64,000 nucleotides of DNA from Bog-756 sp963812525 (GCA_963812525.1 CAWEVL010000011.1:372001-436000), one strand, 5' to 3'; positions 36,185-45,328 are shown, counted from the stretch's first letter. Numbers and translations are program-made. Notes: a model not told the origin generated them from the sequence alone.

Positions 36185-37426
36185 TCAGGGGCCCGCCGGG
36201 GCGGGGCCGTTGTAGGAGGCGTAGTCGCCGTCGGCGTTCATGACCATGCAGAACTGCGACGACGGACAGGACACCGACACCCCGATGCCGGGGTACTCGG
36301 TGGCGGCGGGTAGCACCGGCTGGGGGCCGGTCCAGGTGGAGCCGTTCCACACCATGACCGCACCGGTGTCGTCGGCGGCGACGCAGAACGACCGGGTCGG
36401 GCAGGAGATGGCGTCGAGCTGACGGCCGGGGTCGAGGGTCTGGCGGGGGGTCCAGGGCTTGCCGGCGTTGCGGACCACGATGGCATCCCCGTTGACGATG
36501 GCGCAGAGGGTCAGGGTGGGGCAGGCGATGGAGACGGGGACCGCCGCCCCGGGGGCCAGGGCCGAGGCCCACGGGGCGGCCTCGGCCGACCAGCCCGAGC
36601 CGTTCCAGTCCAGCACGGAGGTGCCCACCACCGCGGTGCACGAGGTCGTCGTGGGGCAGGAGACGCCGACTCGGCCGCCCTGGTAGAGCGCCACCGTGGT
36701 GGCGGCGGCCCCGAACCCCACGGTGGTGCCGAACGACTGCGGGGCCAGCCAGGTGCCGCCGCGCAGGGTGTCGGCGTGGCCGGTGTTGTCCACCACGGCA
36801 CAGAGCGCCGGTGTGGGGCACGACACCGCGGTCGTCCGGGTGCCCGGGTGTCCAGGCCCGGGGTCGGCCGGGTTGGCCGGGAGCGGCGGTGCCACGGGCA
36901 GGGGCGTGGGACTCGACCAGTCGGTCCCGTCACCGGTGCTGACGTGACCCGAGCCGTCCACGATCACGCACAGCGGCCCGGAGGTGCAGGCCAGTGAGGG
37001 CAGGACGGGAGCGGTGACCGCCCCGGCGGCCGGGGCCGGGTAGTAGACCGAGGGCGACGACCAGGCGGCTCCGTCCCAGGACACGGTCACCCCCGAGCCC
37101 GAGACCAGCGCGGCGCCGTCACCCGTGGTCCCCCCGCCGGCGGCCACGCAGAACGTGTCGGAGATGCAGGACAGGGAGGTGAACCCCCCGCCCGGCGGCA
37201 GGGTGGTCAGGGCCAGGGTCCAGCCCGGCGCATGGGGGACGGCGAGCGGGACCGTGGTGGGGGTGGCCGACGGCGCCGTGGTGGTCGACGAGCGGGACGG
37301 CCCGGTGGTGGGGGTGGTGGCCCGGTGTTCGGCCGTGGGCGTGGCCGACGACGAGGCCGAGCAGCTCCCGGCGACGATGGCCAGCGCCACGACGGGGAGC
37401 GACGCCAACAGCCTCCTGGGATCCAC
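36185..37426 (-). CDS. Lipoprotein with seven Cys-pair repeats (propeller-like)
   Basis: 413 residues from GTG 37426, preceded by a GAGGGG ribosome-binding site. The N-terminus is a lipoprotein signal: basic RR, hydrophobic SLPVVALAIVAGSC, with the lipobox Cys near residue 22. A Thr/Ser/Pro-rich linker of about 40 residues follows. The rest consists of seven repeats of about 45-50 residues, each with two Cys six residues apart and a Trp-containing strand: for example SCPTPALCAVVDNTGHADTL, SCPTRSFCVAADDTGAVMVW and SCPSSQFCMVMNADGDYASY. The pattern CxxxxxC-(A/V)-V fits one disulfide per blade of a seven-bladed beta-propeller. It would be exported and membrane-anchored; the ligand is unknown. 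Convergent with DUF1697. Confidence 0.75.
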   Translation of the reverse strand: MDPRRLLASLPVVALAIVAGSCSASSSATPTAEHRATTPTTGPSRSSTTTAPSATPTTVPLAVPHAPGWTLALTTLPPGGGFTSLSCISDTFCVAAGGGTTGDGAALVSGSGVTVSWDGAAWSSPSVYYPAPAAGAVTAPVLPSLACTSGPLCVIVDGSGHVSTGDGTDWSSPTPLPVAPPLPANPADPGPGHPGTRTTAVSCPTPALCAVVDNTGHADTLRGGTWLAPQSFGTTVGFGAAATTVALYQGGRVGVSCPTTTSCTAVVGTSVLDWNGSGWSAEAAPWASALAPGAAVPVSIACPTLTLCAIVNGDAIVVRNAGKPWTPRQTLDPGRQLDAISCPTRSFCVAADDTGAVMVWNGSTWTGPQPVLPAATEYPGIGVSVSCPSSQFCMVMNADGDYASYNGPAPAGP

Positions 37427-37545
37427 CTGTCCCCTCACTCGGGCTCGTCTCGGTCGTCGGATCGGATCGGCCACCAACGATACCGGGTGGGGTCGGGCTG
37501 ACGGGTGCAGCTCCGGCCGAGGGCGGGGCCAGCCGGACAGCGGGA

Positions 37546-38733
37546 CTAGCGGGGAGGGTCGAGGGAGCGGAACACCATCCCGGTGGCCGGTTTGGGATGG
37601 AAGTAGGTGGACTTCGGGGGCATCCGCCTCCCGGCCCGGGCCCACTCGGCGATCTGCTCCACGGTGACCGGGCGCAGCAGCAGCACGGCCTGGGACTTGT
37701 CGTCGGCGACGGCGCCGACGCCCTCCTGCCACGAGTTGAGGTACTCGAGCTCGTGGTCGGGCAGCTCGGCGATGACCAGGGCCACCATCGACGAGTCCAG
37801 GTCGGACCCGGCGGCCTCGGACGTGCCGTCCTTGGGGGAGAGGAGCCAGGTCCCCGAGGGCATCAGCAGGGCCAGGGCCCCCGACTCCCCGAGGGCACTG
37901 GTGGAGCGCACGTCGAAGTCGCCCACCCGGGTCAGATCGAACCACGAGGAGCACACGTCGACCAGGTCGAGGCCGTCGGGCAGGCCGGAGAGGGCCCGGT
38001 GGATCGGGCCGACCTCCAACTGGTCCGCGGTGAGCTCGACGATGAGGGCCATGACCAGGTCGGCACCGGGATCACCGGAGCGCCCCTCCCGGTAGGTGCG
38101 GGCCGTCTCGAAGCGGTGGTGGCCGTCGGCCAGCACCACCGGGGAGGCGGCGACGGCCTCCTGCACGGCACCGATGGTCTCGTCGTCGTCGATGAGCCAG
38201 AGCTGGTGGCGGACGCCGTCGCCGTCCAGCGCCTGGGCCCGGGGCGGATCGGAGCGGTCGAAGGTCCCGGTGAGGCCCGGAGTCAGCGAGAGCCCCCAGA
38301 TGGGGGAGAGGTTGGCCCGGGTGGCGGCCAGGAGGTCGAGCCGGTCGGTCTTGGCCTTGGGGAGGGTCTGCTCGTGGGGGAACACGGTCGCCGCGCTCTC
38401 GTCGTCGACGCCCAGTCCGCCCATCACCCCGACGGTGGCGTGCCCGTCGGGCGAGACCATCCGGTAGGCGTAGAGGGCCGGGGCGGGATCCTCGACCAGG
38501 ATGCCCTCGTCCTGCCAGCGCAGCAGCTGATTGGCCGCACTGTCGTAGCGGTCCAGGCCCACCCGATGGTCCGGTTCGGGCAGTTCGACCCGGACGGCGT
38601 TGGCGCTGTGCCTCGACACCAACCGGGCCCGCTCCTCGGGTCCGATCACGTCATAGGGCGGGGAGACGACCATCGACAGATCCACCCGGGTGGTGTCGTA
38701 CCGGAGACCGGCGAACGGTTCGAATCTCGGCAT
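37546..38733 (-). CDS. DUF1015 family protein
   Basis: 395 residues from ATG 38733. The N-terminus (MPRFEPFAGLRYD, then SPPYDVIGPEERARLVSRHS and NAVRVELPE) and the internal LADGHHRFETARTYRE are the hallmarks of DUF1015, a widespread cytosolic family of unknown biochemical role. The C-terminal PPKSTYFHPKPATGMVFRSL is also typical. The His-His-Arg and Asp in the DGHHR segment are strictly conserved in the family and suggest an active site, which is inference. Neighbouring genes give no pathway hint. Confidence 0.9.
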   Translation of the reverse strand: MPRFEPFAGLRYDTTRVDLSMVVSPPYDVIGPEERARLVSRHSANAVRVELPEPDHRVGLDRYDSAANQLLRWQDEGILVEDPAPALYAYRMVSPDGHATVGVMGGLGVDDESAATVFPHEQTLPKAKTDRLDLLAATRANLSPIWGLSLTPGLTGTFDRSDPPRAQALDGDGVRHQLWLIDDDETIGAVQEAVAASPVVLADGHHRFETARTYREGRSGDPGADLVMALIVELTADQLEVGPIHRALSGLPDGLDLVDVCSSWFDLTRVGDFDVRSTSALGESGALALLMPSGTWLLSPKDGTSEAAGSDLDSSMVALVIAELPDHELEYLNSWQEGVGAVADDKSQAVLLLRPVTVEQIAEWARAGRRMPPKSTYFHPKPATGMVFRSLDPPR

Positions 38734-38809
38734 GGCCCTTGCGTAGCACACGCGGCGTGCCTGACGGGCCCTTCGGCGTGACCCCGACGTCCGCCGGCCG
38801 CCGGGCCGG

Positions 38810-39570
38810 TCAGGCGTACTGGGCGACCAGCGCGGCCAACGCCTGGGCCCCCGTCGGCTGGAGGTGGACCTGGTCGGGGGTGAACCACTCGGGGTGGGGG
38901 GTGGAGACGGCGTTCCAGTCGGCCAGCACGGCCACACCCGGGTACCGGGCCACCCCGGCGGCCAGGACGGCGTTGTCCGGGGCCTCCCAGGGGCGGGGGA
39001 CGTTGATGTTCACGAACACCACCCGCTTCACGCCGGCGGCGGCCTGCATCATGGCGTCGAAGTCCGACGGTGTGACCGACCCGTTGGTCCCGAGCTCCAC
39101 CACCAGCACCGAGCCGAGGGTCCCGGCCGCCCGCTCCGCCTGGACCACGCCGATCCCGGTCTCGAACTGCCGGCTGACCACGCCGTCCACGGCCACCCCG
39201 GGAATGTCGGTCTCGAGGTAGGGCTGGATGTCGATCATGATCGAGTCGCCCACCGCCGAGACCGGCCCGGCCACCGGCGGGACGGTCGTGGTGGGCGGCG
39301 TCGTGGTGGGTGGCGGGGCGGTGGTGGCCGTGGTGGTCGGGGCCGAGGTGGGTCCGGCATCGGGCTGGACCGCTGCCGGGGCCGCGGTCGACGGCGGTCC
39401 CGGTGCCGCGACGCCGGCGGAGCCGCTGGTCCCGGACGGGGCGGTGGTCAATGCCGGGGTGGAGGTGGTGGCCTGGGCGGGCCGCCGGGACAGCCCGAGG
39501 CCGAGCAGCGCCACCAGCAGCGCCACCAGGGCGATGCTGATGATCTTGTCGACTCGACTCACGTGGCCCA
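38810..39570 (-). CDS. Membrane-anchored SGNH hydrolase / OatA-like esterase domain
   Basis: 253 residues from ATG 39570 (a GTG nine bases later is possible). One N-terminal membrane segment (IISIALVALLVALLGLGL) is followed by a Thr/Pro/Ala-rich linker of about 85 residues, then an SGNH domain. GDSIM carries the catalytic Ser, VELGTNG the oxyanion Asn, and DQVHL near the end the Asp-x-x-His pair. This matches the extracytoplasmic SGNH domain of OatA-type acyltransferases and of peptidoglycan or polysaccharide O-acyl esterases. It should act outside the membrane on cell-wall acyl groups; the direction of reaction is unknown. It is divergent from pgsA. Confidence 0.75.
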
Positions 39571-39750
39571 TCCCCACCAGTTTGCCCTGCTCCGACCGAC
39601 CTGAGTGGGCACGCTGCCCGGGTCCGGCCGGTGGGAGGGGCTCCGCCGGTGCCACCGGTCGGGCCGCGGCACCGATCAGCGCCGGTGCGGTGGAGTCCGA
39701 GGTCGGGAGGGTGTTCCGGGGAGGACGGCCCGGCTCGTAGACTCGGCCCG

Positions 39751-40503
39751 GTGAAGGGCGTCGGCGAGCAGGCCAGGGGGATTCCGATCAGTGACGCGAC
39801 GGGAGGGGCCACGGACGACCACCGGGCCGAGTCGCCGTCCGCTGCCCGGCGGGAGGCCGTCGGCGTGGGCGACCCGGGTTCCGCCGGGGACGGAACGGAC
39901 GGGGCGGCCGACCGGATCCTGACCGTCCCCAACGCCATCACCCTGGTCCGCCTGGCCTGCATCCCCCTGTTCCTCTGGCTGCTGTTCGGGGCCGATCGGC
40001 AGACGGCGGCGGCCATCCTGCTCGGCGCCCTCGGGTCCACCGACTGGATCGACGGGTTCGTGGCCCGGCGGTACCACCAGGTGTCGACGGTGGGGAAGAT
40101 CCTGGACCCCGTGGCCGACCGGGTGTTGGTGGTCACGGCGGTGATCGCCATCACCGTCCACGGGGCGGTTCCGGTGTGGTTCGGCGTCGCCACCCTGGCC
40201 CGGGAGGTGGTGGTGTCGGCCGCCGTCCTGCTGCTGGCGTCGCTCGGGGCGGCCCGGATCGACGTGCTGTGGATCGGCAAGGCCGGCACCTTCGCCCTCA
40301 TGTTCTCGTATCCGGCCTTCCTGCTCAGCTACGGCACCGCCGCCTGGCAGGGTCCCGTCCACGTCATCGCCTGGGTCACCGGCCTCATCGGTCTGACCCT
40401 GGCCTGGATGGCGGCGGCCTCCTACGTCCCGGTGGCCCGCAAGGCCCTGGCCGACGGCCGTCGGGCCCGTGCCGCAGCCGGTGCGGGAGGTGCGGTGTCG
40501 TGA
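39751..40503 (+). CDS. pgsA: CDP-alcohol phosphatidyltransferase (PgsA-like)
   Basis: 250 residues from GTG 39751. Integral membrane enzyme joining CDP-diacylglycerol to an alcohol, most likely glycerol-3-phosphate. The CDP-OH-P signature DG-x2-AR-x8-G-x3-D-x3-D is complete in the segment DGFVARRYHQVSTVGK plus ILDPVADR. About five further membrane helices follow. An N-terminal disordered extension of about 50 residues precedes TVPNAITLVRLACIPLFLWL. The GTG start is uncertain; the conserved part starts near 39920. It overlaps the next gene by 4 bp. Mycobacteria have a pgsA-like gene close to the same gcvH-garA block. Confidence 0.85.
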   Translation: MKGVGEQARGIPISDATGGATDDHRAESPSAARREAVGVGDPGSAGDGTDGAADRILTVPNAITLVRLACIPLFLWLLFGADRQTAAAILLGALGSTDWIDGFVARRYHQVSTVGKILDPVADRVLVVTAVIAITVHGAVPVWFGVATLAREVVVSAAVLLLASLGAARIDVLWIGKAGTFALMFSYPAFLLSYGTAAWQGPVHVIAWVTGLIGLTLAWMAAASYVPVARKALADGRRARAAAGAGGAVS

Positions 40504-42986
40504 AGGCGGTGATCATGGCCGGCGGCGAGGGCACCCGTCTCCGGCCCCTGACCTCCAACCAACCCAAGCCCATGCTGCCCATGGCCAACATCCCCATGAT
40601 GGAGCACGTGGTCAACCTGCTCCGCCAGCACGGGTTCGAGGACATCGTGGTCACGGTGGCGTTCATGGCCAACGCCATCCGCACCTATTTCGGTGACGGC
40701 TCGGAGTTCGGGGTCCGCATGGTCTACGCCACCGAGTCCACACCGCTCGGCACGGCCGGCTCGGTGCGCAACGCCCGCGACGAGTTGGACGAGCGGTTCC
40801 TGGTCATCTCCGGCGATGTGCTCACCGACATCGACCTGACCCAGGTGGTCGACTTCCACGACCAGCGGGGAGGGCTGGCCACCCTGGCCCTCAAGGCGGT
40901 GGACAACCCGCTCGAGTTCGGCATCGTGATCACCGACGAGGACGGGTCGATCGAGCGGTTCCTCGAGAAACCCACCTGGGGCCAGGTGTTCAGCGACACC
41001 ATCAACACCGGCATCTACGTGCTGGAGCCGGAGATCTTCGACTTCATCCCGGAGGGGCAGGCGGTGGACTTCTCCGGTGAGTCGTTCCCCGACGCCCTGG
41101 CGGCGGGCCAGGCCCTCTACGGCTACGTGGCCGACGGCTACTGGGAGGACGTGGGCACCCTCGAGGCCTACCTCCAGTCCCACCACGACATCCTGGACCA
41201 GAACGTCCAGGTCGACATCCGGGGGTTCGAGCTTCGCCCGAGGGTATGGCTGGGCAAGGGGGCGGAGATCGACCCCAGTGTGGTGATCGAGGGCCCGGCG
41301 GTGATCGGCGACAACTGTGTGATCGGACCGGGCGCCCGGCTCGGTCAGTACTGCACGCTGGGCCGCAACGTCCGGATCGGCGACAACGCCGTCCTGCAGC
41401 GCTCGGTGGTCCACGACAACACGTACCTGGGCTCCGGTGTGCGCATCGACGGCAGCGTGCTGGGCCGGGGGTCCGACCTCCGCCAGGGCGTCCGTTGCGA
41501 GGAGGGCGTGGTCCTGGGTGACCAGTGCTTCGTCGGGGCCCACGCCGAGATCAAGGCCGGGGTCAAGGTCTACCCGTTCAAGACCGTGGAGGCCGGAGCC
41601 ACGGTCAACTCGTCCATCGTGTGGGAGTCGATGGGGGCCCGGTCGCTGTTCGGCCGGGAGGGGGTCCAGGGCCTGGCCAACGTGGACATCAGTCCCGAGT
41701 TGGCGGTCCGCCTCTCGATGGCCTGGGCCTCGACGTTCGAGAAGGGATCGACGGTCACCGCCTCCCGGGACACCAGCCGCGCCGCCCGGGTGCTGAAGCG
41801 GGCCATCATGGTCGGCTGCAACGCGGCGGGGATCAACGTCGACGACCTCGAGGCGGCCACGGTGCCGGTCACCCGGTTCCAGGTCACCTCCTCGGACTCC
41901 ATGGCCGGGGTGACCGTCCGCCTGGCCCCGGACGACCCCCAGTCGGTGGTGCTCCGGTTCTTCGACGAAGAGGGCATCGACGTCGACGAGGCCACCCAGC
42001 GCAAGATCGAGCGGCTCTATCACCGCGAGGACTTCCGCCGGGTGCTGGCCCGGGAGATCGGTGACATCGACTTCCCGCCCCGGTCCCTCGAGCACTACAC
42101 GGCCGCCCTCATCGACTCGGTGGACCTGTCCAACGCCCGCCAGGCGGACCTGAAGCTGGTGCTGGACTACTCGTTCGGCACCTCCAGCTTCGTCATGCCC
42201 AACCTGCTGGCCAAGCTGGAGGCCGAGGTCCTGGTGGTGAATCCGTACGCCAACACCGCCGGGGTCCTGACCTTCGACCGGCAGGTCAGCGCGGCCCGGG
42301 TCTCCGAACTGGTGCGGGCGTCCGGGGCCCACCTCGGGGCGGTCCTCGACCCGGGCGGCGAGCACGTGGCCATCGTCGACGACCAGGGTCACCCCCTGAC
42401 CGACGACGAAGCCCTGCTGGTCCTGTTGACCCTGGTCACCGAAGCCCACCCCTCGGCCCGGGTAGCCCTTCCGGTGGCGGCCAGCGTGGTGGCCGAGGAG
42501 ATCTGCCAGAAGGCCGGGGCCGAGATCGTGTGGACCAAGCTCTCGGCCTCCCACCTGATGGAGGTGGCCCGCACCGAGCGGGTGACCCTGGCCGCCAGCC
42601 AGTCGGGAGGATTCATCTTCCCGGCGTTCCTCCCCGCCTACGACGCCGCCGCCACCCTGGTCAACCTGCTGGCCCTCCTCACCGCCTCGGGCCGCAAACT
42701 GTCCGAGCTGGTGGCCGGGCTACCCACCGTCCACATCGCCCACCAGGAGGTCCACACCCCGTGGGATCAGAAGGGGATGGTCATGCGGACCCTGGTGGAG
42801 CGCTCCGTCGACCGGGAGCTGGTGCTGGTCGACGGGGTGAAGGTGCTGGAGAACGACGGGTGGGCCCTGGTGCTCCCCGACCCGGAGGAGCCGCTGACCC
42901 ACGTCTGGGCCGAGGCTCCCAACGACGCCCAGGCCGAGGCCCGCGCCAACGAGTACGCGGTGCGGCTCGAACAGCTCCTGCGCTGA
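40500..42986 (+). CDS. Sugar-phosphate nucleotidyltransferase fused to a degenerate phosphomannomutase domain
   Basis: 828 residues from GTG 40500. Residues about 1-235 form the nucleotidyltransferase (AVIMAGGEGTRLRPLTSNQP, then PKPMLPMANIPMMEHV and VSGDVLTDIDL-type metal site as LVISGDVLTDIDLTQVVDFH). Next comes a left-handed beta-helix with hexapeptide repeats (VVIEGPAVIGDNCVIGPGA and following). The C-terminal about 450 residues follow the phosphohexomutase fold: the active Ser loop reads VTASRDTSRAARVLK instead of TASHNP, and the metal loop expected as DGDxDR is LDPGGEHVAIVDDQG. Mutase activity is therefore doubtful, while the GDP-mannose or similar pyrophosphorylase part looks intact. 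Comparable fusions exist in actinobacteria and cyanobacteria. Confidence 0.85.
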   Translation: MKAVIMAGGEGTRLRPLTSNQPKPMLPMANIPMMEHVVNLLRQHGFEDIVVTVAFMANAIRTYFGDGSEFGVRMVYATESTPLGTAGSVRNARDELDERFLVISGDVLTDIDLTQVVDFHDQRGGLATLALKAVDNPLEFGIVITDEDGSIERFLEKPTWGQVFSDTINTGIYVLEPEIFDFIPEGQAVDFSGESFPDALAAGQALYGYVADGYWEDVGTLEAYLQSHHDILDQNVQVDIRGFELRPRVWLGKGAEIDPSVVIEGPAVIGDNCVIGPGARLGQYCTLGRNVRIGDNAVLQRSVVHDNTYLGSGVRIDGSVLGRGSDLRQGVRCEEGVVLGDQCFVGAHAEIKAGVKVYPFKTVEAGATVNSSIVWESMGARSLFGREGVQGLANVDISPELAVRLSMAWASTFEKGSTVTASRDTSRAARVLKRAIMVGCNAAGINVDDLEAATVPVTRFQVTSSDSMAGVTVRLAPDDPQSVVLRFFDEEGIDVDEATQRKIERLYHREDFRRVLAREIGDIDFPPRSLEHYTAALIDSVDLSNARQADLKLVLDYSFGTSSFVMPNLLAKLEAEVLVVNPYANTAGVLTFDRQVSAARVSELVRASGAHLGAVLDPGGEHVAIVDDQGHPLTDDEALLVLLTLVTEAHPSARVALPVAASVVAEEICQKAGAEIVWTKLSASHLMEVARTERVTLAASQSGGFIFPAFLPAYDAAATLVNLLALLTASGRKLSELVAGLPTVHIAHQEVHTPWDQKGMVMRTLVERSVDRELVLVDGVKVLENDGWALVLPDPEEPLTHVWAEAPNDAQAEARANEYAVRLEQLLR

Positions 42987-43060
42987 CCGAGGGGCCGGGC
43001 CGGCGACGACGACCGGTCCGCTTCGGCGGGGCGCGGCCACGTCAGGTATCGTCCGCACGT

Positions 43061-43441
43061 ATGAACGTGCCCGACGAACTGAGGTACTCCACCGATCACG
43101 AGTGGGCCCGAGCCGACGGTGACCGGATCCGTGTGGGGATCACCGACTTCGCCCAGGACGCACTGGGCGACGTGGTCTTCGTGGACCTGCCGGCCGAAGG
43201 GTCCACGGTGGAGGCGGGAGGCCTGTTGGGCGAAGTCGAGTCGACCAAGTCGGTGTCGGAGATCTACGCCCCGGTGGCCGGCCGCGTGGCGGCCGTCAAC
43301 GCGGGGCTGACCGACGCCCCCGAGACCCTCAACGCTGATCCTTATGGAGAGGGTTGGATCTGTGAGATCGTCCCGTCCGACGCATCGGCGGTCGAGGGAC
43401 TGCTCGACGCCGACGGCTACCGGCAGTTGACCGCCGGTTGA
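43061..43441 (+). CDS. gcvH: Glycine cleavage system H protein
   Basis: 126 residues from ATG 43061. Lipoyl carrier that shuttles the aminomethyl group between GcvP, GcvT and Lpd. The lipoylation site is EVESTKSVSEIYAPV with Lys63. GDVVFVDLPAEG and the C-terminal GEGWICEIVPSD are typical. The other gcv genes are not in the window. It begins the gcvH-FHA-MerR-DUF151 block also found around garA in mycobacteria; H-protein may serve as a lipoate carrier for other enzymes too. Confidence 0.96.
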   Translation: MNVPDELRYSTDHEWARADGDRIRVGITDFAQDALGDVVFVDLPAEGSTVEAGGLLGEVESTKSVSEIYAPVAGRVAAVNAGLTDAPETLNADPYGEGWICEIVPSDASAVEGLLDADGYRQLTAG

Positions 43442-43494
43442 CCGTCATCGACGGCCGATCGACCCTCGAGAGCGGACCGGTGGGAGCGGCTACC

Positions 43495-43977
43495 GTGGAA
43501 GGCGTGTTCTGCCCCAGTTGCGGCCATCGCAATCCGACCGGTGTCAACTTCTGCTCGTCGTGCGGCACGTCGTTGGTGACCTCGGTGCCCGACACGTCGG
43601 TGTCGGTGGGCCCGGTCGAGGACCTGGGCGACGCCGCCGACGTCGAGTCCCACGTCGGCGTGCTGGAACTGCCCCGTGGGGTGGGGATGCTGGTGGTCAA
43701 GCGGGGAACGGACGATTCGGTGCGATTCCCCCTCGAGGCCCCGATCATCCAGGCCGGACGGCACCCCGAGAGCGACATCTTCCTGGACGACATCACCGTG
43801 TCCCGGCGCCACGCCGAGTTCGTGACCAGGGACCAGCAGACCACGGTACGCGACGTCGGGTCGCTCAACGGCACCTACGTCAACCGGGCACGCATCGAAG
43901 AAGCCCGGCTGTCCAGCGGGGACGAGGTTCAGATCGGGAAGTTCAAATTGCTCTATCTCCTGGCCAGCGGCGAATGA
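43495..43977 (+). CDS. garA: FHA-domain regulator, GarA/OdhI-like with N-terminal zinc ribbon
   Basis: 160 residues from GTG 43495 (SD GGTGGGAG, 43480-43487); TTG 43438, overlapping the gcvH stop, is the alternative. The FHA domain is nearly GarA-like: AGRHPESDIFLDDITVSRRH, then DVGSLNGTYVNRARIEEA and GDEVQIGKFKLLYL, with the phosphopeptide-binding Arg, Ser and Asn-Gly residues present. In Mycobacterium and Corynebacterium this protein binds and inhibits 2-oxoglutarate dehydrogenase and affects glutamate enzymes until Ser/Thr kinases phosphorylate an N-terminal ETTS-type motif. Here the N-terminus is instead a double-CxxC zinc ribbon (CPSCGHRNPTGVNFCSSCG), and I find no ETTS. The core role may be kept while the switch differs. 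Neighbours match the garA locus exactly. Confidence 0.85.
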   Translation: MEGVFCPSCGHRNPTGVNFCSSCGTSLVTSVPDTSVSVGPVEDLGDAADVESHVGVLELPRGVGMLVVKRGTDDSVRFPLEAPIIQAGRHPESDIFLDDITVSRRHAEFVTRDQQTTVRDVGSLNGTYVNRARIEEARLSSGDEVQIGKFKLLYLLASGE

Positions 43978-44014
43978 CGGCGACCATCCGTGGTGGCCCG
44001 GGCAGCGGGCGGCC

Positions 44015-45328
44015 ATGAGCGCCCGCTCGTACCTGTCCATCGGGGACGTGCTGACCCTCCTCCGCCAGGAGTTCCCGGACATCACCATCTCCAAGATCCG
44101 GTTCCTCGAGAGTCAGGGTCTGGTCAATCCGGAACGCACGCCGTCGGGGTACCGCAAGTTCTACGAGCACGATGTGGAGCGGCTGCGTTGGGTGCTCCGC
44201 CAGCAGCGGGAGCACTTTCTGCCGCTCAAGGTGATCAAGGACCGCCTGGATGACGATTCGGCGGCGACGGGGGCCGACGTCGGGACCGCGGGGGCCGCGG
44301 CCCGGGCCTCGACCTCGGTCGACGACGGCGCCCCCGACCCCCTGTTGACCGACGACGCCCGGGTCGGGGATCCGGTCCTGGTCGGGCAGCGGGTCGGGGC
44401 GGAGTCGGAGGCCCGGGCCACCGCGGTGAGCTCCCATCCGGCCGGCGAGTCGCCGTTGTCGGTGGTGGGCGAAGGATCGGGCCTGCCCGGCCTCGGGCCC
44501 CCGGGGGACCACGGACCTGACGGACCGACCGCCGAGCAGACGCCGACGGGGTCCCCGTCGGCCACCTCGAGGGCGTCCACGCGCCCGACCGCCGCCGCGC
44601 CGCCGCGGCGTGGTGCCGACCGGGCACCGTTGCTGGAGCTGGTGGACGACGCCGCCGTTCCCGGGGCACGGGTGACGGCGGCCGAAGCGGTGCACCGGTC
44701 GGGCGACGGGGTCCCGGCCCGCACCACCTCGACGGGCACGGCGGCGTCGGGCCGGCCGGCCACCGGATCGGCCGCCCGTCGGCCCAAACCGGCTGCCGAG
44801 GCCCACACCGAGCCGGCGGGGACGTCGGCGGGGGCCAAGAGCGGCCCCAAGGCCGCCCAGGTCCCCGCGTCCCCGGCCGGTCCCAAGGCGCCGGGCCCGG
44901 CACCGGCGGCCGCCTCGGTGGCACCTGCGGCCCTGTCCGGGACCCCCGGCGTGAGCCTGTCGGCCGAGGAGCTGGCCTCGGCGGCCGGTCTCGACCTCCG
45001 CCTGGTGCGGGAGCTCCAGGAGTACGGCCTGCTGGTGGCCGGGACGGTGGCCGGTGTCGAGCACTTCGACGAGGAGGCCCTGGCCGTGGCCACGGTGGCC
45101 GCCGGCTTCACCCGGTTCGGGATCGAGCCACGCCATCTGCGGCTCTACAAGAACGCCGCCGAGCGGGAGGCCGGGTTCGTGGAGCAGGTGGTCCTGCCCC
45201 TGGTCCGGCAGCGGAATCCCGAGGCCCGGGCCCGGGCTCACGAGACGGCCGATGAGCTGACCCAGCTGGGCCAACAGCTCCGGGGGTCGCTGCTCCGGAG
45301 CGCGCTCGGGAACCTGCTCAACGGCTGA
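44015..45328 (+). CDS. ftsR: MerR-family regulator, FtsR-like
   Basis: 437 residues from ATG 44015. The N-terminal MerR winged helix (YLSIGDVLTLLRQEFPDITI, SKIRFLESQGLVNPERTPSG, YRKFYEHDVERL) covers about residues 5-75. A C-terminal domain of about 130 residues (LSAEELASAAGLDLRLVREL to the end) has a second helix-turn-helix-like segment followed by RFGIEPRHLRLYKNAAERE. Between them lies a low-complexity Ala/Pro/Gly/Thr linker of about 215 residues, far longer than in mycobacterial or corynebacterial homologues (total about 250 residues). The orthologue downstream of garA/odhI is FtsR, an activator of ftsZ. Function here is inferred from synteny and sequence pattern. Confidence 0.8.
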   Translation: MSARSYLSIGDVLTLLRQEFPDITISKIRFLESQGLVNPERTPSGYRKFYEHDVERLRWVLRQQREHFLPLKVIKDRLDDDSAATGADVGTAGAAARASTSVDDGAPDPLLTDDARVGDPVLVGQRVGAESEARATAVSSHPAGESPLSVVGEGSGLPGLGPPGDHGPDGPTAEQTPTGSPSATSRASTRPTAAAPPRRGADRAPLLELVDDAAVPGARVTAAEAVHRSGDGVPARTTSTGTAASGRPATGSAARRPKPAAEAHTEPAGTSAGAKSGPKAAQVPASPAGPKAPGPAPAAASVAPAALSGTPGVSLSAEELASAAGLDLRLVRELQEYGLLVAGTVAGVEHFDEEALAVATVAAGFTRFGIEPRHLRLYKNAAEREAGFVEQVVLPLVRQRNPEARARAHETADELTQLGQQLRGSLLRSALGNLLNG

